From the NCBI GenBank assembly GCA_013336525.1, contig JAAXTM010000007.1, forward strand, positions 36,688-100,687: a stretch of DNA of 64,000 nt, written 5' to 3'. Each line of letters begins with the position of its first letter. Position 1 is the stretch's first letter. A program made the translations under genes and the position numbers. Positions 17,553 to 27,577 of this stretch are shown piece by piece. The notes beneath the pieces are model-generated. The model was not told the origin of the DNA. It worked only from the letters and a program-made list of their open reading frames with translations, and made no database searches. The stretch is from Geobacteraceae bacterium (GTDB lineage: Bacteria; Desulfobacterota; Desulfuromonadia; Geobacterales; Pseudopelobacteraceae).

Positions 17553-18380
17553 GTGGCTATAAACGACAAAGATTTTGAACAGCTCCGTGATTTTATTTAC
17601 AACATCTGCGGAATGTATTTCCACGCCACCAAGAAGTATTTTTTGGAAAGTCGCCTTACGCGCCGCATGGAGGCGACCGGCACTAAGGCCTATCAGGACT
17701 ATTACCTGCTGCTTAAGTCACCGCGCGGTTCAGAAGAATTAAAGTTTTTAATGGATGAAATTACCACAAATGAAACATATTTTTTCCGCAATGTCCCTCA
17801 GCTAGCGGCCCTTGAAAACAAGCTGCTGCCAGAAATTGTTGAAGCTAAAAACAAAATGGGATTCCGGAAACTGCGGATCTGGAGCGCCGCTTCATCCTCT
17901 GGGGAAGAAGCCTATACAATGGCGATGATCCTTCTTGAAAAACGGGCAACACTTCTTAAAGACTGGATCATTGAAATAGTCGGCACTGACATCAATGAAA
18001 CTGTTATTGCTCAGGCAAAGGAAGGGATTTACAACGCCTATTCGGTTCGGAACATCCCTGAAGCGTATAAACGCAAATATATTCGTGAGGACAATGGTAA
18101 ATTTATCCTGTCTCCTGAAGTTAAAAAGTTCGTTACCTTCAACAAGCTCAACCTGTATGAAGACTCTAAGATGATTTTTATGAAGAGCTTTGATTTCATC
18201 TTCTGCGCCAATGTCCTGATCTATTTTGACACCGCTTCAAAATCAAAAGTTGTTCAGCACTTTTACAATAACCTGCAGCCTTACGGTTATTTCTTTGTCG
18301 GCCAGTCGGAATCACTACATGGCGTCAACGACAAATTCAAGACGGTTCACTTCCCCGGTGGTTTTGGCTACAAAAAATAG
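17553..18380 (+). CDS. cheR: Chemotaxis methyltransferase CheR
   Basis: SAM-dependent enzyme that methylates glutamates on chemoreceptors. The N-terminal helical domain (1-80) has FLESRLTRRM; the catalytic domain shows EITTNETYFFRN, the SAM site IWSAASSSGEEAYTMAM, EIVGTDINETVIAQAKEG and FIFCANVLIYFD. The length of 275 aa is normal. GTG start at 17553, preceded by AAGGAG with 6-nt spacing. It lies 19 bp before the HDOD gene in the same operon and works opposite cheB downstream. Confidence 0.95.
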   Translation: MAINDKDFEQLRDFIYNICGMYFHATKKYFLESRLTRRMEATGTKAYQDYYLLLKSPRGSEELKFLMDEITTNETYFFRNVPQLAALENKLLPEIVEAKNKMGFRKLRIWSAASSSGEEAYTMAMILLEKRATLLKDWIIEIVGTDINETVIAQAKEGIYNAYSVRNIPEAYKRKYIREDNGKFILSPEVKKFVTFNKLNLYEDSKMIFMKSFDFIFCANVLIYFDTASKSKVVQHFYNNLQPYGYFFVGQSESLHGVNDKFKTVHFPGGFGYKK

Positions 18381-18398
18381 TCAGAGAGGTTTTATTGT

Positions 18399-19292
18399 AT
18401 GGATAAAAATCAGATGTTGGAGCGGGCCGAGATATTGGTTGGGGCTGTTGATGATCTTCCCACCATTCCGATTGTGGCAACCAAAGTGTTGCTTCTGCTT
18501 GACAACCCTGATGTCAGCGTCGAAGAGGTAGCTGATTTAATGTTGTCAGATCAGGTTATGACCGCGCGGGTCATGAAACTGATCAACTCGCCTGTCTACA
18601 AACCAACACAGGAAATCACTTCCCTGAAAAGAGCTCTGGTATACCTCGGGTTGCGTCATGTTCGCGAACTGGCGTTAACAACCTCTGTTATCAGTGCGTT
18701 TGACGGAACAACGGGAGCACTTGAGCTTAATGCGTTCTGGGAGCACTCCTTCGGGGTCGGCATGGTATCTAAGATTATCGCCCAGAAGATCGGCTATCAA
18801 GACTTGGAAAAAGCTTATATTGCCGGAATCATTCATGATCTAGGCGAAGTTTTTTTAAGCAACTTCCTTCGTGAACCATTTTTAGAAGTGCTGGACTATA
18901 TCAAAGCCCACCCGGTAAAACTTGTCGATGCGGAAGCTGAACTGCTCGGCACGACCCACTGTGAAATAGGTCTCAGTATGGCGCGTAAGTGGAATTTCCC
19001 TGACGCCTACTGTGATGTGATAGCCTATCACCACAACCCGGGCGAGGCCACCGTAGACCCTATCCTGTGCGCTATCGTAAACCTGGCAGATCTGTTCTGC
19101 ACGGTTCGTGAATTGAACTACGGCGGCCGTGAATGGATCAGCTTCAACTTGAGTGATGAGGAAGCATGGACTATCCTGAAAAAGGAATCCCCGGCATTCG
19201 CAGAGATGGATGTAGAACGTTTCTGTTACGAGCTGGATGATGCCGTTCCTGATGTTAAAGAACTGGTTTCATCCATATTTTCATCAACCTGA
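18399..19292 (+). CDS. HDOD-domain signalling protein
   Basis: A 297-residue protein that is mostly one HDOD domain (about 20-215): DDLPTIPIVATKVLLLLDNPD, VMTARVMKLINSPVY, and a partly HD-like IAGIIHDLGEV. HDOD proteins belong to the HD superfamily but usually lack the full catalytic set and act in signalling; the biochemical role is unknown. It lies between cheR and cheB, so a role in the chemotaxis output or adaptation system is likely (inference from position). The ribosome binding site is AGAGAGG. Confidence 0.85.
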   Translation: MDKNQMLERAEILVGAVDDLPTIPIVATKVLLLLDNPDVSVEEVADLMLSDQVMTARVMKLINSPVYKPTQEITSLKRALVYLGLRHVRELALTTSVISAFDGTTGALELNAFWEHSFGVGMVSKIIAQKIGYQDLEKAYIAGIIHDLGEVFLSNFLREPFLEVLDYIKAHPVKLVDAEAELLGTTHCEIGLSMARKWNFPDAYCDVIAYHHNPGEATVDPILCAIVNLADLFCTVRELNYGGREWISFNLSDEEAWTILKKESPAFAEMDVERFCYELDDAVPDVKELVSSIFSST

Positions 19293-19369
19293 TCTAAAGA
19301 AGCAGAATAAACATGAAAGAATCAATAGCACCTTAGTTGGTCGCTACTTAACTAAAAGGCGAAACCCTG

Positions 19370-20458
19370 ATGATAATACCGCAGCAAACAAAGACCAGAA
19401 TTCTGATCGTTGATGACTCATCTTTCATGCGAATGGCCATCCGCAGCGTTCTATCTAAAGATCCATCATTTGATATCGTCGGAACAGCTGCAGATGGAAT
19501 GGAAGGTGTAGAAAAAGCAATCGCTCTCAAACCTGATCTCATCACAATGGATGTCGAGATGCCGCGCATGGACGGTATCGCTGCCCTGAAGCAGATCATG
19601 GCCAAGGCGCCGACAAAAATCATTATGGTTTCAACTTTGACGAATGAAGGTGCCAAGTCGACATTTGAAGCACTTGATGCCGGAGCAATCGATTATATTC
19701 CAAAAAATGTTACCGACTCGTCAGATGCCCAGAATATTTTCAAACAGGAGCTGATTCGCAAGATCAAAGAGGCAATTGCATCGCGCATACATCGTATGCC
19801 AAGCGGAGCATCAACATCATTGCGTCCTGCGGCCCCTGCTATCCCGGCGCCACAAAGGCCGACATCGTCAAAGTTCCTTGGTAAAAAGATTCAGTACGTC
19901 GGCATAGGTGCTTCAACCGGCGGGCCGGTTGCCCTGCAGGAAGTCCTCTCACGTATTCCGGTTAATTTTCCCTACGGCATCATTGTTGGCATCCACATGC
20001 CAAAAGCGTTTACCGGACCTTATGCGGACCGACTCAATGCCAAATGCTCAATGACCATCCGCGAAGCTGTTGACGGTGACATCCTTAAACCTGGACTCGC
20101 ACTGATAGCGCCGGGAGGCATGCATACAACTCTGGTTCGTCATGGAAGTAACATCGTAGTACGAACTCAGCCCACCAGTGCATATCCACAATACGTCTAC
20201 ATTCCTTCGGTCGACCTGATGATGTCAAGTATGGCCGAAGCAACCGGCGGATCAATGCTGGGTGTCATTTTGACCGGAATGGGCAGCGATGGATTCAAGG
20301 GAATGCAGTTGCTCAAACAGAAGGGCGGAGTTACTATTGCACAGGATGAAGCTACCTCGACCATTTACGGCATGCCGAAAGCCTGTGTTGACGGCGGTGT
20401 AGCTGATGAAGTGCTGCCGCTGGGACAGATAGGTTTTGAAATATCCAAGTTTATGTAA
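19370..20458 (+). CDS. cheB: Chemotaxis response regulator methylesterase CheB
   Basis: Demethylates and deamidates chemoreceptors. The receiver domain (1-125) has acidic residues in IVDDSSFM and phosphoacceptor Asp in LITMDVEMPRMDG. A Pro/Ala-rich linker (145-170) follows. The CheB esterase domain (175-360) carries the catalytic triad: Ser in GIGASTGGPVAL, His in VGIHMPKAF and Asp in TGMGSDGFKG. The length of 362 aa is normal. It is the last gene of the chemotaxis run, 77 bp after the HDOD gene. Confidence 0.95.
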   Translation: MIIPQQTKTRILIVDDSSFMRMAIRSVLSKDPSFDIVGTAADGMEGVEKAIALKPDLITMDVEMPRMDGIAALKQIMAKAPTKIIMVSTLTNEGAKSTFEALDAGAIDYIPKNVTDSSDAQNIFKQELIRKIKEAIASRIHRMPSGASTSLRPAAPAIPAPQRPTSSKFLGKKIQYVGIGASTGGPVALQEVLSRIPVNFPYGIIVGIHMPKAFTGPYADRLNAKCSMTIREAVDGDILKPGLALIAPGGMHTTLVRHGSNIVVRTQPTSAYPQYVYIPSVDLMMSSMAEATGGSMLGVILTGMGSDGFKGMQLLKQKGGVTIAQDEATSTIYGMPKACVDGGVADEVLPLGQIGFEISKFM

Positions 20459-20490
20459 ACAGCTGGGATTAATATCTATAGAGTACAGCA

Positions 20491-20515
20491 AAGGGCGTCC
20501 GGCAAGGTCGCCCTT
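20491..20515. terminator. Hairpin downstream of cheB, possible terminator
   Basis: AAGGGCG (20491-20497) pairs with CGCCCTT (20509-20515) around an 11-nt loop, in the gap between convergent cheB and the small gene at 20522. Neither strand has a good T-tract, so termination efficiency is uncertain. Confidence 0.4.
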
Positions 20516-20521
20516 CCGCGT

Positions 20522-20734
20522 TTAGCGTACGGCGTACACAACGAGACCTGTTTCTGACACTTCAACCCGGCAGTTTGAAAACCCTCGGCGCTTGAGGCGG
20601 AACATGATGAGCGGGGCGACCAGAGGGTGAACACCGGACAAAGTTTGCGGGAAATGGGTGTATGACATACCCATAAGCACGCTTACTGTCTCCCTAAGAT
20701 TGATTGAATGTTTTTGTTTCACTGATTTATTCAT
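20522..20734 (-). CDS. Small hypothetical protein
   Basis: A 70-codon frame, 13 bp downstream of prfC on the same strand, so it could be the second gene of that operon. The product is basic and without signal peptide or membrane helix: an N-terminal LRETVSVLMGMSYTHFPQTL segment, then PLVAPLIMFRLKRRGFSN and CRVEVSETGLVVYAV. I do not recognise the family. The ribosome binding site is weak (AACTAAG), so the start is uncertain. The sequence is not low-complexity, and no competing frame looks real. Confidence 0.45.
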   Translation of the reverse strand: MNKSVKQKHSINLRETVSVLMGMSYTHFPQTLSGVHPLVAPLIMFRLKRRGFSNCRVEVSETGLVVYAVR

Positions 20735-20747
20735 ACACTTAGTTAGC

Positions 20748-22331
20748 TTAACTGTGCTCGCTAGTTTCGTGAAACTCCAACATCTTCCAGCTTTCAGTGG
20801 TATTATCCAAGCGCCATTGACTGCCAGCCATGTAGGTCAACTTGCCTTCGCCATCAATATAGACGTGCATGGCCTCTTTCTTCTCAAAATCTTCGATACT
20901 TTTCTTATCGCCTGTTACCCAGCGAGCCGTGACGTAACTGACCGGCTCAAAGGCTACTTTAACACTATATTCGTGTTCCAGACGATGCATTACCACATCA
21001 AACTGTAGCAGACCGACCGCCCCAATAACCCAGTCCGACCCCATCAACGGTTTGAATACCTGAGTTGCCCCCTCTTCGGCCAATTGCACCAACCCCTTTT
21101 CGAGAGCCTTTGACTTCATCGGGTTCAGAAGCCTCACTTTGCGAAAGTGTTCAGGGGCAAAGCTGGGGATTCCGGTAAATTTGAGGTCCTCACCAATGGT
21201 GAAGGTATCGCCGATTTTGATAGTGCCGTGGTTATGAATGCCTATGATATCACCTGGCCAGGCTTCTTCCACATTTGTGCGATCCTGGGCCATAAATATT
21301 GTTGCGTTTGCAATCTGGACATCACGTCCGAGACGGACATGACGAACCTTCATACCACGAGTAAACTTTCCGGAACAAATCCGGAAGAACGCGATCCGGT
21401 CACGGTGAGCAGGGTCCATATTTGCCTGGATCTTGAAGGTAAAACCGCTAAAGGGCTCTTCGTATGGAGAGACAGTGCGAGTGGATGTTTCGCGCGGCAA
21501 CGGGTGCGGCGCATACTGGACAAAAGCATCCAGTAACTGCTGAACACCAAAGGTATTGATGGCACTGCCAAAAAAAACCGGTGTCTGACGCCCGGCCAGG
21601 TACGCAGACATATCGAAGGGATGAGCAGCACCCTCCAGCAGCTCTATGTCGTTCCTCAACTCTTCAACCTGACTCCCCAGCAGCTCATCCAGGCGTGGAT
21701 CATCCAGACCATTGACCGTTATAATTTCTCCGGTACCGTTATCCGCCTCAGCGTCGAAAAAAATAAGCTCTTTGGTGTACAGATGATAGGTGCCTCTGAA
21801 CCGCTTGCCCATACCGATTGGCCACGTAATCGGAGCCGTCTGCATATGAAGGTTTTTTTCAATATCATCAAGAAGGTCGAGTGGTTCCTGCCCTTCACGA
21901 TCAAGCTTATTCATAAAAGTCATAATCGGGGTGTGGCGAAGACGGCAGACCTCCAGCAGTTTTTTGGTCTGACTCTCAACACCTTTAACCGAGTCTATCA
22001 CCATAAGCACAGAGTCTACTGCCGTCAAAACACGATAAGTGTCTTCAGAAAAATCGTTGTGACCAGGAGTATCAAGCAAATTGATTTCGCATTCGTCGTA
22101 GGTAAACTTCATAACTGATGAAGTAACTGAAATGCCCCTCTGTTTTTCTAACTCCATCCAGTCTGATGTTGCATGACGGGCACTCTTTCTGGCACGCACC
22201 TCACCAGCCTGCTGAATCGCACCTCCAAATAGCAGCAATTTTTCAGTGATGGTTGTTTTGCCTGCGTCAGGGTGACTAATGATGGCAAAAGTACGTCGTT
22301 TCTCAACTTCCTTCTGGTTGAACAGTTCCAC
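20748..22331 (-). CDS. prfC: Peptide chain release factor 3
   Basis: Translational GTPase that recycles RF1 and RF2 after termination. The G domain shows [24 protein letters not shown] (G1), RGISVTSS (G2), [14 protein letters not shown] (G3) and [10 protein letters not shown] (G4), with the RF3-specific insert [17 protein letters not shown]. The length of 527 aa is typical. The ribosome binding site AAGGAGTTAC lies before ATG 22331. RF1 and RF2 genes are not in the window. Confidence 0.96.
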   Translation of the reverse strand: MELFNQKEVEKRRTFAIISHPDAGKTTITEKLLLFGGAIQQAGEVRARKSARHATSDWMELEKQRGISVTSSVMKFTYDECEINLLDTPGHNDFSEDTYRVLTAVDSVLMVIDSVKGVESQTKKLLEVCRLRHTPIMTFMNKLDREGQEPLDLLDDIEKNLHMQTAPITWPIGMGKRFRGTYHLYTKELIFFDAEADNGTGEIITVNGLDDPRLDELLGSQVEELRNDIELLEGAAHPFDMSAYLAGRQTPVFFGSAINTFGVQQLLDAFVQYAPHPLPRETSTRTVSPYEEPFSGFTFKIQANMDPAHRDRIAFFRICSGKFTRGMKVRHVRLGRDVQIANATIFMAQDRTNVEEAWPGDIIGIHNHGTIKIGDTFTIGEDLKFTGIPSFAPEHFRKVRLLNPMKSKALEKGLVQLAEEGATQVFKPLMGSDWVIGAVGLLQFDVVMHRLEHEYSVKVAFEPVSYVTARWVTGDKKSIEDFEKKEAMHVYIDGEGKLTYMAGSQWRLDNTTESWKMLEFHETSEHS

Positions 22332-22453
22332 GGGATGTAACTCCTTTTGTTACAATATAAAATTTCGTGATAGCACTTATCTCAGTTTATGCGGAATAGG
22401 CAAGAGAAAGGCGGGGCAAGCCCGCCTGAAATCAAAAGAATGAACTTTATTGA

Positions 22454-22900
22454 TTATGAGCGGAACACTAGTCGGTCAAGGCACCACCTGCCACCACCAG
22501 CTATCATCAGATAAAGGGCTATACCCAACAGAGCGATATTGTACTCGACCCCCTGCCCGCGACCGGCAACGCAATTAATGTTAAGAAAAAAACCGTGGGC
22601 CCAGTGAACCTTATAGATGGCTACAAGCATGACCACTGAAATGCCGGCAGCCGAGAGACGCGTCAGAAAACCGGAGAGAACTCCAAAACCACCGCCAAAT
22701 TCAGCAATAATTGCCAACAGTGTAAAAATAGGTGGAATCCCGATTTTTATTTCAAACAACTTAAAAGTTCCTGTCAATCCCTGGCCACCAAAAAGGCCCA
22801 ACAACTTTTGAGAACCGTGAGCCATGAAAATGAGCCCGAGCGGGATACGGAGCATCATTGGAGCAATCAAATCAGTTGCGTCAAAACTTCCCTTAGCCAT
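22454..22900 (-). CDS. DoxX-family membrane protein
   Basis: A 148-residue membrane protein with about four hydrophobic segments. DoxX-family features are RIPLGLIFMAHGSQKLLGLFGGQGL, then FGGGFGVLSGFLTRLSAAG and HWAHGFFLN. DoxX-like proteins are small redox-associated membrane proteins with poorly defined function. I place the start at 22900, where GGAGG lies 7 nt upstream; extending to 22981 would overlap the well-supported lipoprotein gene at 22957-23133. No functional partner is evident nearby. Confidence 0.85.
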   Translation of the reverse strand: MAKGSFDATDLIAPMMLRIPLGLIFMAHGSQKLLGLFGGQGLTGTFKLFEIKIGIPPIFTLLAIIAEFGGGFGVLSGFLTRLSAAGISVVMLVAIYKVHWAHGFFLNINCVAGRGQGVEYNIALLGIALYLMIAGGGRWCLDRLVFRS

Positions 22901-22956
22901 GCTAGACCTCCACCTTCTCCCTATGCAGCAATCTATAATTACGAACTGATAACATT

Positions 22957-23133
22957 TTATCTCAATCGCTTTGCAACACACATAACATCGTATGGATTGC
23001 CTCTATAATCACGAAGATAAGTATAATTCATCCCCGCAGCCGTACAAGCATCGATTTTGTTTTTCAGCTCTTCTTCGTTTACTTTTGTACAACCGGTCAA
23101 AAAAGTGAGCAAAAGAAAAAGTGTAATCCTCAT
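22957..23133 (-). CDS. Small secreted lipoprotein (58 aa)
   Basis: A short gene with all the signals: ribosome binding site GAGGAGG, ATG at 23133, a lipoprotein signal peptide MRITLFLLLTFLTGC with lipobox cysteine at residue 15, and a compact mature part ending at TAA. The mature region, beginning CTKVNEEELKNKIDACTAAG and then MNYTYLRDYRGNPYDVMCVA, contains two more cysteines that could form a disulfide. I do not recognise the family. It lies 56 bp upstream of the DoxX gene on the same strand and may be co-transcribed with it. Confidence 0.7.
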   Translation of the reverse strand: MRITLFLLLTFLTGCTKVNEEELKNKIDACTAAGMNYTYLRDYRGNPYDVMCVAKRLR

Positions 23134-23549
23134 CTGTCCTCCTCAAAGATGTTCTTAAACCTAGTGTTTTAGATACACATCAAACAAAGAGATGAAAACA
23201 GCATGGCCCAACGAGGTACTTAATGAAGGGGAAAAGCTTATTTAAAGAACCATTTCAGTCAAAGCAACTGTCAGTTGACCCATTAAATACAGCTTGGCAT
23301 AATCCCATAAGAAGCTCAATTATACAATTGATTTAATATACCATTGCCATATATTTTCACTGCGAACCAGACAGAGAAGTGAATAATTTTAGTTCAATCC
23401 GCCCTTGCAAAAACAACTAAAAGCAACTCAACAGCAATCACCTAAGGAGTCTTCAAATGTTTAATAATGAATCAAATAAATTGACATTAATATTGGCAGT
23501 TTGTTATATTTAACGGTCTTTTAGTTGGAGCTGCAGACGGGGTGGGCAG
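23134..23549. other. Intergenic region before the LysR gene
   Basis: A 416-bp AT-rich gap between the divergent lipoprotein and LysR genes. The only feature I support is the sigma-70-like promoter at 23481-23510. A tiny 18-codon frame at 23457-23513 has AAGGAG upstream but overlaps that promoter, so I do not call it. Confidence 0.5.
23481..23510 (+). promoter_or_regulatory. Sigma-70-type promoter of the LysR gene
   Basis: TTGACA (23481-23486) and TATATT (23505-23510) are 18 bp apart; shifting one base gives TTATAT at 17 bp. The predicted transcript would start near 23517, about 33 nt before the GTG start at 23550. Confidence 0.5.
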
Positions 23550-24458
23550 GTGGAAACACGTTACCTAAAGACATTCAAAGTAGTGCTGGATATGGGGAGC
23601 TTTTCTCTTGCCGCTAAAGAGCTTTGCATAACTCAGTCGGCAGTATCCCAGCGTATAAAAGTTCTTGAGAGTCACTATGGATGTCAACTGATAGACCGTT
23701 CTGCCGTTGTTCTTAAGCCAACTCCTCCCGGAGTGAAGGTTCTCGCCAGGGCAAACATGATATTGACTGCTGTCCGTGACATTGAAGAAGCTGTAAACAA
23801 TTTAGGAAAAAAGTCCGAATTTATAATAGGATTTACGCCGACATTCGGTTTTGTTTTCTTGCCGAATGTTTTGGATTTATTCCTGGGCAGGAACTCTCCT
23901 GAAATAAATATCAGATTCATATCTCAACAACCAGAACAATTAATCCAGGAACTTATAGAAAAAAAACTCGATGTTATTGTTATTGAGCACTGCAATGAAA
24001 TAACTAATGACAATATTGCGATCTTTCCTCTGCCAAAGGATGAGATGGTTATGATTTCATCACCATCACTAGGGATTACAGCCGGGGAAACCAGGCTGGA
24101 AGTTTTTTTTAAACAGAGACTCATATCACGAGGAGAAGTATGCAGCTCACGCCATCTTCTCAATAACAACTTAAGCAGGACCGGAAATTCTGTAAAAAAT
24201 TTCAGGGGCATGATTACCCACGACCACATCAAGTGCTTAATACAATCAACCATGCAGGGGCAAGGTGTCGCCTTTGTATCCAGATCTCTCGTCAATGACC
24301 ACATTTCTAAGGGAGATCTCTGTGAACACATTATTCCTGAGTTTAGCAACACACGTTCACGCACATTAGCCTGCAATCAGAGCCGGGTTAACGACCCTTT
24401 AATCAAAGATTTTGTTGAATCCGTCTTTCAGACTTTTAACCTGAAGTCACCTTTTTAA
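23550..24458 (+). CDS. LysR-family transcriptional regulator
   Basis: The N-terminal winged helix-turn-helix (1-60) is typical: YLKTFKVVLDMGSFSLAAKE, then LCITQSAVSQRIKVLE. The effector-binding domain (90-290) follows the LysR pattern. The start is GTG at 23550 with a modest ribosome binding site. The target is unknown. LysR proteins often control a divergent neighbour, which here is the small lipoprotein/DoxX pair, but 416 bp separate them. It precedes the tRNA-Sec-like sequence and selB; a link to selenium metabolism is not shown. Confidence 0.88.
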   Translation: METRYLKTFKVVLDMGSFSLAAKELCITQSAVSQRIKVLESHYGCQLIDRSAVVLKPTPPGVKVLARANMILTAVRDIEEAVNNLGKKSEFIIGFTPTFGFVFLPNVLDLFLGRNSPEINIRFISQQPEQLIQELIEKKLDVIVIEHCNEITNDNIAIFPLPKDEMVMISSPSLGITAGETRLEVFFKQRLISRGEVCSSRHLLNNNLSRTGNSVKNFRGMITHDHIKCLIQSTMQGQGVAFVSRSLVNDHISKGDLCEHIIPEFSNTRSRTLACNQSRVNDPLIKDFVESVFQTFNLKSPF

Positions 24459-24511
24459 ACTCCTCAAAGTTGTGTTATCATCTAAACCTGTTTAGCACAT
24501 AGACCTGCTGT

Positions 24512-24606
24512 GGAAGGACCTCCGTCGCTGGCGGGCGACCTAGTCTTCAAAACCAGAGGGGTGGACGAGAAATTTCACGATTTTTTTCAATTCCCATGTG
24601 CTTCAG
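24512..24606 (+). pseudogene. Degenerate tRNA-Sec-like (selC-like) sequence
   Basis: The 5' half matches a bacterial selenocysteine tRNA: acceptor strand GGAAGGAC, a strong D stem GTCGC/GCGAC, and an anticodon arm CTAGT-CTTCAAA-ACCAG with UCA anticodon and one mismatch. The 3' half is poor. A possible 3' acceptor GTGCTTCA pairs at 6 of 8 positions and the total length is right at about 95 nt. However, the TTCAATTC T-loop has no paired stem, the long variable arm cannot be folded well, and the end reads GCTA rather than GCCA. It lies 131 bp before selB, where selC is often found. I read it as a decayed or highly divergent selC; a functional copy is probably elsewhere. Confidence 0.55.
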
Positions 24607-24737
24607 CTATTTTAATACTATTGTCAGTTCCCTGGCATGGAGGTATGCGTGATATATTGTAACAAACATGAAGTTCTTCCGAAACAATACGGACATTGCT
24701 CCGGTGTCAATCCCAGCACATACAAAGCATATCAATC

Positions 24738-26651
24738 ATGAAAAATCTCATTCTTGGTACAGCCGGACATATTGACCACGGCAAAACGTCGCTGGTAAGA
24801 GCCCTTACCGGAATAGACACAGACAGACTAAAGGAAGAAAAGGCGCGTGGAATCACCATTGAACTGGGTTTTGCGCATCTGGAACTTCCAGGAGACATCA
24901 GATTCGGCATAATCGATGTTCCTGGGCATGAAAAATTCGTACGTTCCATGGTGGCAGGCGTAGGCGGCATGGATATTGTTATGCTGGTCATCGCTGCTGA
25001 CGAAGGAATCATGCCACAAACGCGGGAACATATGGACATCCTGCGGTTGCTTGGAGTCAAAAACGGCCTGATAGCTTTAACCAAGCGAGACATGGTCGAA
25101 CCGGAATGGCTGGATCTGGTAACCGAAGAAGTGCGTGACTACGTGTCCGGCAGCTTTCTGGAAAATGCCCCGATCGTGCCAGTTTCATCACGAACCGGAG
25201 AAGGTCTTGAAGAACTGAAGGCGGTCCTGTCCGATCTGGCAAACAAAGTAGCCGAAAAGCGAAGCGAGGGGCATTTTCGGCTGCCGGTAGACCGGGTTTT
25301 CACAATGACCGGCTTCGGGACTGTGGTCACCGGAACTCTTCTCTCTGGCGAGATAACCGTGGGAGAGGAGGTAGAAGTACTCCCATCGGGCAGATTAGGC
25401 AGGGTCCGCGGTATTCAAGCCCATGGAAGCAAAGTTGAGAAGGGACTGGCAGGCCAGCGCCTCGCGGTAAACTTACAGGGGGTAGACCTGGACGAGGTAC
25501 ACCGGGGAGACGTTGTTGCCCCGCGTAATATTTTCCAGACAACCCGTGTTGTGGATGTCCGCCTCGATCATCTTTCCACAGCACCTCGTGAATTGAAACA
25601 CCGCGCCAGTGTAAACCTTCATTCGGCCACCTATGAGGTTCAAGCAAAGGTTCTTCTGCTGGACCGTAATACAATCGAACCTGGTGAAAGCACCTACGTA
25701 CAGTTACGACTAAGTGAACCGGTACTGCTCAATTCCGGCGACAGCTACATCCTGAGGATCGCCTCACCCGCCACCACGATTGGCGGTGGCATCGTGCTGG
25801 ACCCCTTCCCTCCTCGCCGCAGGCGCCGGAGCGAAGAGGCAGTAATGCTGCTAGAGTCTCTGGAAAGTCAGGAGCATCAACGAGTCTGCAGCCTGATAAT
25901 CGGCCAGAGCAAACTGTCCGGAATTTCATTTGAAGACATCATCCTGCGCTCAGGAGTCTCTCGCAAGGCCGCAGAGGCGGCACTTTTAATACTTCTTGGT
26001 ACCGGCGACATAATTCAGATGATTCGCGAACCGCGCATTTTTATCGCCAGGGATGCCTTCGATACGCTAAAATGTGGCCTAACTGAAGGGGTAAGTGCCT
26101 TTTTGGCAGAGAACCCTCTTAAACATGGAATAGGAAAAGAAGAACTTAAAACACGGCTGCCAAAGCGGAGTGACCAGAGATTCTTCACTCCTCTTCTCTC
26201 GGCGCTGGAACGAGAAGGAATATTGATTCCTGAGCGTGATATCGTCAAACTGGCAGGTCATGTCATGCGTTCAACCGCTTCGGCAGAGGACCTGACATCA
26301 GCCTTTAGCGCCTTTTTACGCGAAAAGGCACTTGAACCTCCCACTGTAAAAGAGTTCATGGAGCGATTCCATTACGACGAGAAGTCCGTACGCGACAATA
26401 TTGCCATACTGATCAGAAATGGAGAGGCGGTGAGGATATCCAGTGATTTATTCTACGCCAGTGAAGTCCTGGACGCACTGCGGGAAAAGTTGATCCACCA
26501 TCTTCGGGAAAATGAAGGAATAACTCCGCCTGAATACCGTGAACTGACGGGACTGTCGCGCAAATTCCTGATTCCGCTGTTGGAACATTTCGACAGTGAG
26601 AAGATTACAATCCGGGTTGGAGACAAACGAGTACTACGTAAACGACTGTAG
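24738..26651 (+). CDS. selB: Selenocysteine-specific elongation factor SelB
   Basis: GTPase that brings Sec-tRNA to UGA codons marked by a SECIS hairpin. The N-terminal EF-Tu-like domain has [38 protein letters not shown] and the SelB-type TKRDMV. Beta-barrel domains follow, then C-terminal winged helices (about 370-637) that bind SECIS RNA. I choose ATG at 24738 ([10 protein letters not shown]), matching the family N-terminus; an earlier in-frame ATG adds 14 unrelated residues. At 637 aa it is full length and undamaged. Its presence supports reading the UGA codons at 33955 and 40098 as selenocysteine. Confidence 0.95.
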   Translation: MKNLILGTAGHIDHGKTSLVRALTGIDTDRLKEEKARGITIELGFAHLELPGDIRFGIIDVPGHEKFVRSMVAGVGGMDIVMLVIAADEGIMPQTREHMDILRLLGVKNGLIALTKRDMVEPEWLDLVTEEVRDYVSGSFLENAPIVPVSSRTGEGLEELKAVLSDLANKVAEKRSEGHFRLPVDRVFTMTGFGTVVTGTLLSGEITVGEEVEVLPSGRLGRVRGIQAHGSKVEKGLAGQRLAVNLQGVDLDEVHRGDVVAPRNIFQTTRVVDVRLDHLSTAPRELKHRASVNLHSATYEVQAKVLLLDRNTIEPGESTYVQLRLSEPVLLNSGDSYILRIASPATTIGGGIVLDPFPPRRRRRSEEAVMLLESLESQEHQRVCSLIIGQSKLSGISFEDIILRSGVSRKAAEAALLILLGTGDIIQMIREPRIFIARDAFDTLKCGLTEGVSAFLAENPLKHGIGKEELKTRLPKRSDQRFFTPLLSALEREGILIPERDIVKLAGHVMRSTASAEDLTSAFSAFLREKALEPPTVKEFMERFHYDEKSVRDNIAILIRNGEAVRISSDLFYASEVLDALREKLIHHLRENEGITPPEYRELTGLSRKFLIPLLEHFDSEKITIRVGDKRVLRKRL

Positions 26652-26699
26652 AACGGCCAAAAACGGCTCACCAATAAACTGACAGCAGTTAATGGGTAT

Positions 26700-27527
26700 T
26701 TAATATCCAGACGAGCCACTCATGCTCGTGTGGCACCGCTTGCAGTCATTCATCGGAAAAGCCACACGCATATGGCAGGCGCCGCAATAATTCCCGTAAA
26801 GACTGTTCTTCATGGAAAAAGACACCGTTCCCTCCCTCTTTATCTTGAATATGTCAGGATGGCAGCTTGAGCAGTCCAGTTCAGCAAAATGATCCTCATG
26901 GGAAAAAGTGACGTCACTGCGTGGAGATGTTGTGCCCAGCTTCAGCGGTTCTTTAAGTTTGTCCGGGAACTGTATTGTTAAACGCTCTGTACGGATTGTA
27001 TTGGCAGGCGTGATCTGCCCCTCAACCAGTGCCTTGGCCCAATCTATGCCGTTTCCGAAAGAGGCCTGGGGGAGATTCTCGGCAAATTTTCCAAAGCGTT
27101 CCTCCAAGGCATGGGTGTCCTTCATATGACATTTAACGCATTTGGCTGGGTCTTTGTCCAGCACGCTAAATGCGGTTTTTCCATCGTGACAGACCCCGCA
27201 GTATTTACCTGACAGATACTGCGTTCGGGTAATCCCGGTGTCACCCGAACGCATACCAAATTCCAGCTCAAGATGACAAACACGACAGGTATATTTTGTA
27301 CGATGATTCCAGTGAGGAAAAACAACCGGCGGCATTCCCGCTTTTTTGCTTTTGCGGCGCATGACAACATTGCCATATTTCCAAAACGGACCATTAGGCG
27401 GTATCACTTTAAGGACTTTACCTAACTCTTCCCGATCATCAGTCTCCCCGTACCCAGGTCCACTCATAAGCAACACAGACATAATGATCAGCGGCAATTT
27501 GGCTATAAATCTGATTATCATGCGCAC
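26700..27527 (-). CDS. Hexaheme c-type cytochrome (c7-like repeats)
   Basis: Exported cytochrome with an N-terminal hydrophobic signal (about 5-27) and six CXXCH heme motifs: CRVCH, CGVCH, CVKCH, CSSCH, CGACH, CKRCH. The hemes fall in two triads of the c7/c3 kind, separated by about 85 residues without hemes. It is clearly paralogous to the protein at 27898-28701: both have AGMPPVVFPHW-like text before heme 1, F(S/A)ENLPQ-like segments in the middle, and VAFPMNDCKRCH-type endings. It probably carries electrons in the periplasm. It lies downstream of the paralog and a small secreted protein on the same strand. Confidence 0.9.
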   Translation of the reverse strand: MRMIIRFIAKLPLIIMSVLLMSGPGYGETDDREELGKVLKVIPPNGPFWKYGNVVMRRKSKKAGMPPVVFPHWNHRTKYTCRVCHLELEFGMRSGDTGITRTQYLSGKYCGVCHDGKTAFSVLDKDPAKCVKCHMKDTHALEERFGKFAENLPQASFGNGIDWAKALVEGQITPANTIRTERLTIQFPDKLKEPLKLGTTSPRSDVTFSHEDHFAELDCSSCHPDIFKIKREGTVSFSMKNSLYGNYCGACHMRVAFPMNDCKRCHTSMSGSSGY

Positions 27528-27577
27528 CCCACTGTATTAAAAACCGGACCCGGGAACAGCCCGTCCAGTGCCACAGA

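Noticed and set aside
23457..23513. 18-codon leader peptide before the LysR gene
   Set aside because: It has AAGGAG upstream but overlaps the best sigma-70 promoter for LysR, so it would not be transcribed from it.
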